Source: Bacteroidales bacterium | GTDB lineage: Bacteria > Bacteroidota > Bacteroidia > Bacteroidales > GCA-2748055 | Assembly: GCA_029934875.1 (NCBI GenBank) | Contig: JAOZLK010000172.1 | Coordinates: forward strand, 1-8,208 | Reading direction: 5' to 3' | DNA length: 8,208 nucleotides | In this document: positions 1 to 6,464 of the stretch, in pieces | Numbering within the stretch: the first letter of the stretch is position 1 | Layout: each line of letters opens with the position of its first letter | Made by a program: the position numbers and the translations under genes | Notes under the pieces: model-generated | Databases searched by the model: none | The model's input: only the letters and a program-made list of their open reading frames with translations | Told to the model about the DNA's origin: nothing

Positions 1-605
1 GAGAAGCTGTAAATTGGGTAGATGTATCGACAGGTAACTATAAAGGCAATGGTTGCCTGTTTGCATCTGATATGACCGTTCACCTGTTCAGGGATGAAAC
101 ATCTGATCCGGTAAATTACCCCGTGGTGCAACATGCCTTGCTTTCCTCCAGAAAAAGCCTGGCCTGGAATCCGGACTATTGGTTTACACAGGCCGGAAAC
201 CACAGCTACCGGATGGCACTGTACCCTCATGAAGGAAACTGGCGATTTGCCTATAAAAATGGTATTGCATTTAATTCAGAATTAATCGTGTATTCGGGAA
301 AAGGCGAACATCCGGTGAGCCATACTTCTCTGCCATTATCAGAAAGCCTCATTTCCGTTTCACCTTCGAACATCATTATATCCGCCTTAAAACAGGGAGA
401 AGATGGAGATGGATTATTTATACGGTTTTATGAAGCCGAAGGTCGTTATACAAAAGCTATTATTAATGGATTTCAAGCTTTTTCAAAAGTCTATTTGACA
501 GATATGCTGGAATATAATACTGAGGAACTCCCTGTTCAGGCAGATGGGAGCATTGAGATTTCCGTTAAACCGTGGGAGATTGTAAACCTGAAGCTTGTAA
601 AATAG
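1..605 (+). CDS. GH38 alpha-mannosidase, C-terminal end (5' truncated by window edge)
   Basis: The frame is open from base 3 to the TAG at 603-605, giving 200 visible residues; the ATG at 72 is internal, because readable homologous sequence continues upstream of it. The piece matches the C-terminal beta-sandwich of family GH38 alpha-mannosidases and aligns by eye with the ends of the two GH38 genes downstream. The shared elements are a WVDVSTGNY stretch (15-41) matching their WVDLSNG, SYRMALYPHEGNW (204-242) matching their SYALYPHSGDW, an IRFYEAEG strand matching IRLVEVEG, and the closing pattern KPWEIVNLKL matching PHEILTLGI. It is clearly more divergent than the other two are from each other, so it belongs to a different GH38 subgroup. 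The catalytic domain, zinc ligands and any signal peptide lie outside the window, so activity cannot be judged. Probable role: exo-hydrolysis of alpha-mannosides in the same pathway as the next genes. Confidence 0.85.
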   Translation, partial: EAVNWVDVSTGNYKGNGCLFASDMTVHLFRDETSDPVNYPVVQHALLSSRKSLAWNPDYWFTQAGNHSYRMALYPHEGNWRFAYKNGIAFNSELIVYSGKGEHPVSHTSLPLSESLISVSPSNIIISALKQGEDGDGLFIRFYEAEGRYTKAIINGFQAFSKVYLTDMLEYNTEELPVQADGSIEISVKPWEIVNLKLVK

Positions 606-638
606 AATCGCAAAGAAGAAACTAAAAACCAAAAAATC
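606..638 (+). other. Short A-rich intergenic leader before gene 2
   Basis: This 33-base gap is strongly A-rich and has no Shine-Dalgarno motif, which is normal for translation starts in Bacteroidota. It contains no hairpin that could serve as a terminator, supporting co-transcription of genes 1 and 2. Oddly, it is a multiple of three and has no stop codon, so the frame of gene 1 runs on past its TAG into the ATG of gene 2 through 11 sense codons. Confidence 0.6.
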
Positions 639-3308
639 ATGAACAAGAAATACATTTTTCTAATCACAGGCGTGTTGTTCATAAGCTTTGTTTCATCCGC
701 CTATGGGCAAAAAAGAAAGAAGAATAATGCGGTTCCTGATACTATTCATATTGTGGGCCATGCCCATATGGATATGAATTGGTTATGGACCTATTCTGAA
801 ACCATGAAAATGTGCAATGACAATTTGCGGCAAACTGTTGCTTTCATGGATGAATTTCCTGATTTCACATTTATTCAGAGTCAGGCCGCGGTCTATAACT
901 TTGTGGAAAAAGTGGACCCTCCCCTATTCAAACTGGTTCAGAAATACGTAAAAGAGGGACGACTTGAACTGGCTGGAGGAATGTGGACAGAGGGTGACGG
1001 AAACCTCTCTTCCGGTGAGGCGATTGCCCGTTCTTTTTTATTGGGACAAGGCTATTTCCAGAATAAATTTGGGAAAATGGCCAAAACAGGCTGGCTGCCT
1101 GATAATTTTGGGCATGTTTCTCAATTGCCGCAAATGCTAAAACTGGCCGGCTGCGAAAACTTCTATTTTCACCGTACAAATCCTTATATGGGTAGTTTCT
1201 GGTGGACAGGCCCTGATTCTTCTACAGTTCTATGCTACGCCAATGAGACATATAATGGCGCCATTACAGTTGATCTGAAGGATAAATTAAAGGTAATCGC
1301 ACCCGATAAACACCGGATATTACATATTACCGGTGTAGGTGACCACGGTGGTGGACCCACCAGGGCCAATATTGATCTGATTCATGAACTGGATAAAACT
1401 CCGGGTTATCCCGCTGTGAAATTTACAACTGCAGGGGATTTCTTCAAACAGGTTTCGAAGGAAATGGATGGACGGCCCACCCACAGGGGTGAGATGCAAT
1501 TCATATTCGAGGGATGTTATACCACGGTCTCTGATATCAAGGAAGGGAACCGAAATAGTGAGAATTCACTTTTTGGCAGCGAGTATTTTAATACACTGCG
1601 CTGGATAAATGGCGATACCTATCCTTCCGATGAACTGCGTAATCTCTGGGAAACGGTTTGCTTTAACCAGTTCCATGATATACTTCCAGGATCAGCCATT
1701 AATGAAGCAAACAAGGAAGCCATTGCAAGATATTCAGAAGTCCTTCGCCAGTCCACGGAGTTGCGTGATAAGGCCTTTTGGAAAATGGCAGATGAAGTGA
1801 ATTTCCAAAAGGATATGGGACAAGCGGTTGTAGCTTACAACCTCTATCCCACCAGCCGGAAAACCATTGTTGAGGCCAATGTCTATTCCCATGATGAACC
1901 TTATACTGCAAGCGTTGCTCATTGGGCATCGAACTATTATGGTAAGAATTTTACAGCAAGTGATAAAGGTCAGGGAGATGTTGCAACAGTGCTGGTTCGG
2001 GATGGTTCCGGAAAAACCTATCCGGCCCAGATTGTCTATTCAAAAATGACCCCTCCCGGTTATACTTCCAAAGTTCAATTTATCGTGGATGAATTTCCTG
2101 CAGGTGGTTATAAAACATTTTACGTTGATATGACAAAACCAGGAGTGTTTAACGATGCCATACCGCTTAAGGAAAACACCTATGAAACTGACTTTTACAA
2201 AGTGAAAGTTGATATGAGTACAGGTGCCATTAACAGCCTTGTTGATAAAAGCAGTGGTCATGAATACGTGAAAGAGGGTGATGCACTGAATAAGTTAAGG
2301 ATCTCTCAGGAAGATAAAGAAGGTGGAATGAAGTCCTGGACTATTAATAAAATTGTGAAAGAAGAGGATGTTAGCAATGTGGAGAGTGTGAAAGTGATCG
2401 AAAACGGACCTGTCAGGGTCTGTATTGAAACCGTGAAAACCTGGGGTAAATCCAGGTTTATAGAACGGACCAGCATCTATAGATCCTATCCACGTATTAC
2501 TTTTGATATGGAAGTCCACTGGTTAGAAACCGGGACCGATTCGACCGATTCTCCAATGTTAAGGGCAGTTTTTCCCCTGGCAATTGAAAATCCAAGGTTC
2601 TTTTCCCAGGTGCCCTTTGATGTGGTGGAGAGGGCTGTTGATGGAAAAATTAATGGAGAGGATGCACCATATCCATTTTGTCATACCAATGTTTATGGAC
2701 TGTCTCCAGAAATTAATGACGGACAGGAAGTTCCTGCTCAGAAATGGGTCGATCTTTCCAATGGTTCCGTGGGCATGGCACTACTTAATAAATCCAAATA
2801 CGGGCACTCATACCACGATGGTGAGCTAAGGCTTACTTTAATGAGGGCAGCCGGGGGTCCTGATATTTACCCAAACCTTGGTAAATTCAACATTAGCTAT
2901 GCACTCTATCCCCATTCCGGAGACTGGAAGAACGGGGTATGGATGGAAGGTGATGATTTTAATGTTCCCATTTTTGCCGCTGAACCACCTTCGCTCGCCC
3001 TGGTGAGTGAACACGCTACACGTCCCGAAGAGGATTCATTTATTTCGCTTGATGCCTCAGGTGTTTTTCTGACGGGAATGAAACCTGCTGAAGAGACAGA
3101 AGAGTTGATCATCAGGTTGGTTGAAGTGGAAGGAGAGGCCAAAACAATCACTCTTTCACTTCCTGAAAATGTGGAAGCAGCAAGAAGATTAAATCTGGTG
3201 GAACTTCCGCTGTCAGGCGTAGCAGAAGCAACTATAAAAGAGAACACTGTTTCTGTCAGAATAGAGCCTCATGAAATTCTGACGCTTGGAATCAAACTCG
3301 TAGAATAA
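639..3308 (+). CDS. Exported GH38 alpha-mannosidase (Ams1/MAN2C1-like)
   Basis: Retaining, metal-dependent exo-alpha-mannosidase of family GH38, 889 aa. Residues 1-24 form a signal peptide (Lys-rich start, hydrophobic core, likely cleavage in SSAYG|Q), so it acts in the periplasm or beyond. The catalytic domain spans about 35-300. GHAHMDMNWLW (40-50) supplies the first metal ligands H43 and D45; GWLPDNFGHVSQLPQ (151-165) holds the predicted nucleophile and metal ligand D155; GDHGGGPTR (234-242) holds D235, the likely acid/base by comparison with GDGGGGP of the Ams1 type; FNQFHDILPGSA (342-353) supplies the last metal ligand H346. A helical linker (about 300-395) leads into the C-terminal beta-sandwich (about 395-889) with KWVDLSNG near 702 and ISYALYPHSGDW at 752-763. 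All expected catalytic residues are present. Exact substrate (alpha-1,2/1,3/1,6 mannose, or another sugar) cannot be read from sequence. The start is fixed by the signal peptide. Confidence 0.93.
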   Translation: MNKKYIFLITGVLFISFVSSAYGQKRKKNNAVPDTIHIVGHAHMDMNWLWTYSETMKMCNDNLRQTVAFMDEFPDFTFIQSQAAVYNFVEKVDPPLFKLVQKYVKEGRLELAGGMWTEGDGNLSSGEAIARSFLLGQGYFQNKFGKMAKTGWLPDNFGHVSQLPQMLKLAGCENFYFHRTNPYMGSFWWTGPDSSTVLCYANETYNGAITVDLKDKLKVIAPDKHRILHITGVGDHGGGPTRANIDLIHELDKTPGYPAVKFTTAGDFFKQVSKEMDGRPTHRGEMQFIFEGCYTTVSDIKEGNRNSENSLFGSEYFNTLRWINGDTYPSDELRNLWETVCFNQFHDILPGSAINEANKEAIARYSEVLRQSTELRDKAFWKMADEVNFQKDMGQAVVAYNLYPTSRKTIVEANVYSHDEPYTASVAHWASNYYGKNFTASDKGQGDVATVLVRDGSGKTYPAQIVYSKMTPPGYTSKVQFIVDEFPAGGYKTFYVDMTKPGVFNDAIPLKENTYETDFYKVKVDMSTGAINSLVDKSSGHEYVKEGDALNKLRISQEDKEGGMKSWTINKIVKEEDVSNVESVKVIENGPVRVCIETVKTWGKSRFIERTSIYRSYPRITFDMEVHWLETGTDSTDSPMLRAVFPLAIENPRFFSQVPFDVVERAVDGKINGEDAPYPFCHTNVYGLSPEINDGQEVPAQKWVDLSNGSVGMALLNKSKYGHSYHDGELRLTLMRAAGGPDIYPNLGKFNISYALYPHSGDWKNGVWMEGDDFNVPIFAAEPPSLALVSEHATRPEEDSFISLDASGVFLTGMKPAEETEELIIRLVEVEGEAKTITLSLPENVEAARRLNLVELPLSGVAEATIKENTVSVRIEPHEILTLGIKLVE

Positions 3309-3333
3309 TATTATCTCTTTAAATCGTATTGTC

Positions 3334-5271
3334 TTGAGGAAATTCATATTCTATACATTATTAGCACTACTTGTGGGTAGTGGTGGGTGCATGAAAAATA
3401 AGGATGGCTTGATCACTGTTCTGGATATGCGCTACACGCTTACCGGGGATATGACTAAACAACAAGATGTTGAAATGGCCTGGGATCACATGCATTCTAT
3501 AGCTACGCTTCAGGGGATTGTTAACAGAGATTCGCCCAACTTGTTTATTCGCTTTGTAGAGCGTAATGGAGTCTGCATTGATGATTATTGGTGGAATATG
3601 TATCGTAAGAATGGTGAGTGGCTCGGGGATCGTGATACATTAGAGCTGTCAAACATCGTAGAGGCCATTACGTACTACAAAGATAAAATAAACGGCGTCG
3701 TCGTATATGACCCCGGTGTTGCATCAACGAGTAACGTGGCTTCTGCCATAGCCGGGATAGAAGATTTGATGGCCATACGCTATGATCTGTCAAGCACCAG
3801 CCTTTACTCACAAGTGGTGCTCAAGGGGCCAAAGCTATCCGTCATGGCCCGACTCATCAATGAGGATGGCACATCTATGTTTACTGGAAGCGGAATGCTG
3901 CCTGACACGGAAATCTCCTCAAGTGGCTCTGTTAAGAACGATCCTTACCTGTGGTTTATTGAAAAGTATATGAAGGAAGGAAGGTGTAATTCAGAATATG
4001 GCGCTAATTACATCGATCAGCAATGGATGGATAATCCAACTGCAATCAATCCGCTCAATCATCACACCTTATCCAACCATGATTTCTTTGTGAGTAAAAA
4101 AGCTTTTTTCTTCGACCTTTCTCCCTGGGGAGATGAGCCTTCCACCGATGATCTGACCCAGGCAACAGGAACTGACCTGAACACCCTGAAGGCATTCTTG
4201 CTACAGGCATACGAGCAAAACAAGGGTGAGAAAATGTGCTACATTGGAGGCTTTCCTGTATGGGCTCTTAAATACACCAAACATGCAGGTGGGCTGCACG
4301 ACGATGTCCCGACAGAGTGGGAGTATTCCAAGGTTATTTCTGCCTATAATGCTTTTATGGATGCTGATGCTATTGGACTTGGAGCATTGGCCAATGCCTC
4401 GTTCTGGCAACATTTCCCTTTACAAATAGAGTATAAGCAAAGTTGGGTAACAAGAGAAGAACTGAAAGAGAGAGGATACCTGAAGGACGACGGGACGGTG
4501 GATTTTAAAGGGAGGGACTTCTTTATTTTTTACGTCGGGGACTACGATGCTTCATCCTGGGTATCACAATCGACACCCGGTATCTGGGATGATCCCAATC
4601 GTGGAGAAATACCCACGATGTGGAGTGTCAGCCCCGTGTTACAGGAACGTGTGCCTATGGCTTTGCATTACCAGAGGAAAAGTGCCACCGATAATGACTA
4701 TTTTGCAGCAGCTGACAATGGAGCCGGATACCTCAATCCGGGAATGCTGCAAGAACCCAGAGAGATCTCGGGCTTGCCAAGTGGTTTAAATGCATGGGCC
4801 GAACATTGCAAAAAGTATTATGAAACCTGGGGTATAAGCCTTACAGGTTTTGTAATTGATGGCTATGCTCCAGCCTTAAATAAAAACGGTCTCGACTGCT
4901 ACGAATCCTTTAGTCCGAACGGGATCGTACCCATAAAATCGGATATGAGCCACTTACATGGAAACATGCCTGTTTTACGCTCTGTCTGGGATATTACAGC
5001 GCTTGACACCAGGCTCGCTGCAGCCACTATATTGGACCAGGTCGAGCAACGTCCTATGATCCCCTTCCACTGGTTCAGAACTATTTTAAAAACCCCCACC
5101 TGGCATTTGAATGTAGTGAATGAGTTGAAAGAACAAAACCCCAGACTGGAACTGCTTGATGCGCCCACATTTTTTGAACTATACCGGATCTACTTAAAAG
5201 AAAATTCCAAGGCCGCGAGCGGACAATTGGAATTGAATGATAAGACAGATCATGAACTATATACATTCTGA
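3334..5271 (+). CDS. GxGYxYP-family lipoprotein, putative glycoside hydrolase
   Basis: A 645-residue protein of the GxGYxYP family (Pfam N- and C-terminal domain pair), described only as putative glycoside hydrolases; no activity is assigned here. Start is TTG at 3334: residues 1-18 are basic then hydrophobic and end in SGG-C19, a plausible lipobox, whereas the first ATG (codon 20) would discard it. The residues after C19 (MKNKDG) are not an acidic export signal, so inner-face anchoring is possible. The N-terminal domain (about 27-250) has LQGIVNRDSPNLFIRF. The C-terminal domain contains GGFPVWALKYT, YNAFMDADA with D343 and D345, the GDYD motif (402-405) and the family signature at 463-469 in the variant form GAGYLNP, in which Asn replaces the second Tyr. 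FHWFRTIL and APTFFELYR near the end also fit the family. The conserved Asp residues are candidate catalytic or metal-binding positions, which is inference. It sits 25 bases after one GH38 gene and overlaps the next by one base. Confidence 0.85.
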   Translation: MRKFIFYTLLALLVGSGGCMKNKDGLITVLDMRYTLTGDMTKQQDVEMAWDHMHSIATLQGIVNRDSPNLFIRFVERNGVCIDDYWWNMYRKNGEWLGDRDTLELSNIVEAITYYKDKINGVVVYDPGVASTSNVASAIAGIEDLMAIRYDLSSTSLYSQVVLKGPKLSVMARLINEDGTSMFTGSGMLPDTEISSSGSVKNDPYLWFIEKYMKEGRCNSEYGANYIDQQWMDNPTAINPLNHHTLSNHDFFVSKKAFFFDLSPWGDEPSTDDLTQATGTDLNTLKAFLLQAYEQNKGEKMCYIGGFPVWALKYTKHAGGLHDDVPTEWEYSKVISAYNAFMDADAIGLGALANASFWQHFPLQIEYKQSWVTREELKERGYLKDDGTVDFKGRDFFIFYVGDYDASSWVSQSTPGIWDDPNRGEIPTMWSVSPVLQERVPMALHYQRKSATDNDYFAAADNGAGYLNPGMLQEPREISGLPSGLNAWAEHCKKYYETWGISLTGFVIDGYAPALNKNGLDCYESFSPNGIVPIKSDMSHLHGNMPVLRSVWDITALDTRLAAATILDQVEQRPMIPFHWFRTILKTPTWHLNVVNELKEQNPRLELLDAPTFFELYRIYLKENSKAASGQLELNDKTDHELYTF

Positions 5272-5273
5272 TG
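5269..5273 (+). promoter_or_regulatory. TGATG stop/start overlap (translational coupling)
   Basis: The TGA of the GxGYxYP gene and the ATG of the following GH38 gene share one base. No Shine-Dalgarno sequence precedes the ATG. Such overlaps usually mean that ribosomes ending one gene start the next, so the lipoprotein and the mannosidase are probably made in step. The start is supported by the signal peptide that follows directly. Confidence 0.7.
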
Positions 5274-6461
5274 GCAGGGTATCAGAAAACCATATTATTC
5301 TTACTGTTGTTGCTATTAGCAGGAAGGGCTTACCCCCAGGAGAATGTTAAGAATACCAGCTCCGGGATCTCAAAAATGGATACCACCCATGTAGTGGGTC
5401 ATGCCCACATGGATATGTGCTGGCTTTGGCAGTATTCCGAGACCATGAAAATGAGCCTTGACAACCTACGGCAAACAATTGCCTTTATGGAGGAGTTTCC
5501 TGACTATAAAATGATACAGAGCCAGGCAGCCATATTTCATTTCGTGGAAATGGAAGATCCCGTCCTTTTTGAGAAGGTAAAAAAGTATGTTGAGGAGGGA
5601 CGTCTTGAGCTGGGTGGTGGTATGTGGACCGAGAGTGACCAGGTACTCACATCGGGAGAAGGCCTTGTAAGAGCCTTCCTGCTAGGGCAAGGCTACTTCC
5701 AAAGCCGCTTTGGTAAAATGGCTCGTGTAGGTTGGATGCCGGACGGGTTTGGACATGTGTCCCAGATGCCCCAGTTACTCAAACAGTCGGGATGTGACTA
5801 CTTCTACTTCCATCGCTGCAAACCCTACCTCGGAAATTTTTGGTGGGTCGGGTCCGATTCATCCAGGGTGCTGGCCAATGGGAATAATGACTATCATAAT
5901 GTGGGTGTGTTTGACTCAGAGCTGTTTATCGATTCGCTAAAGACATTCAGGACAGGCCAAAATCGTCTCTTATTTCCCATGGGACAGGGTGACCATGGAG
6001 GTGGTCCCACCAGAAAGAACATCTCTATGATTCATCAGCTTGATAAAGATCCCGACTTTCCGTCTGTCAGGTTTTCCACTGCAACAGAATTTTTTGAGAA
6101 ATCGGAAAAAGAGATGAAAAATCTTCCCACCCACCATGGCGAGATGCAGTTCATCTTTGAGGGTTGCTACACCACAGTTTCAGATATAAAAGAATTCAAC
6201 CGTAGCTGTGAGAACATGCTATATAGTGCCGAGTTTTTCAATAGCCTGGCATGGCTGAACGGAGAATCCTATCCTGTCGAAGAGCTTTACGAAACGTGGG
6301 AAACTGTTGCTTTCAACCAGTTTCATGATATCTTGCCGGGCTCAGCTATTCACGAGGCTAATAAGGAGTCTGTTGCCCGCTACAGCATTGCCCTGCAGAA
6401 AGCAAGCAGATTGCGTGACCATGGATTTTTAAAAATGGCCGACCATGTCATTTTTAAATAG
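5271..6461 (+). CDS. GH38 alpha-mannosidase, N-terminal catalytic half (ends at amber)
   Basis: 396 residues before the TAG. A signal peptide covers about 1-20 (KTILFLLLLLL core followed by AGRA), so export to the periplasm is expected. The complete catalytic set is in this half: GHAHMDMCWLW (43-53) with metal ligands H46 and D48, GWMPDGFGHVSQMPQ (154-168) with predicted nucleophile D158, GDHGGGPTR (240-248) with likely acid/base D241, and FNQFHDILPGSA (348-359) with metal ligand H352. Most positions are identical to the paralogue at 639-3308; the segment at about 202-232 just before the acid/base motif differs most and could tune substrate choice. The product would be the alpha/beta barrel plus helical region without the beta-sandwich, which in GH38 enzymes packs against the catalytic domain and contributes to the active site, so the half alone is probably unstable or inactive unless the second half is also made. 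Confidence 0.85.
   Translation: MAGYQKTILFLLLLLLAGRAYPQENVKNTSSGISKMDTTHVVGHAHMDMCWLWQYSETMKMSLDNLRQTIAFMEEFPDYKMIQSQAAIFHFVEMEDPVLFEKVKKYVEEGRLELGGGMWTESDQVLTSGEGLVRAFLLGQGYFQSRFGKMARVGWMPDGFGHVSQMPQLLKQSGCDYFYFHRCKPYLGNFWWVGSDSSRVLANGNNDYHNVGVFDSELFIDSLKTFRTGQNRLLFPMGQGDHGGGPTRKNISMIHQLDKDPDFPSVRFSTATEFFEKSEKEMKNLPTHHGEMQFIFEGCYTTVSDIKEFNRSCENMLYSAEFFNSLAWLNGESYPVEELYETWETVAFNQFHDILPGSAIHEANKESVARYSIALQKASRLRDHGFLKMADHVIFK
6459..6461 (+). other. In-frame amber (TAG) codon at the domain junction
   Basis: The context is AAA TAG GAC ATG. It lies between the helical region and the beta-sandwich of the GH38 fold, with a Met codon one codon further on, which would allow termination and re-initiation in principle. 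I see no obvious stem-loop directly downstream of the kind seen at recoding sites, judged by eye only. Confidence 0.9.
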
Positions 6462-6464
6462 GAC

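Noticed and set aside
72..605. Gene 1 as a complete 177-residue protein starting at ATG 72
   Set aside because: The frame is open to the left edge and the upstream residues (NWVDVSTGNY) match the conserved GH38 WVDLSNG segment, so the ATG is internal.
896..903. TAACTTTG, matching the Bacteroidota -7 promoter pattern TAnnTTTG
   Set aside because: It is inside the GH38 coding sequence with no TTTG element at the right distance upstream; chance match.
2906..3247. Minus-strand open frame of 113 codons opposite the end of gene 2
   Set aside because: Shadow of the GH38 frame; Ser-rich translation with no motif.
3309..3333. Possible transcription terminator between gene 2 and gene 3
   Set aside because: The 25-base gap has no inverted repeat able to form a stable hairpin; it is just A/T-rich.
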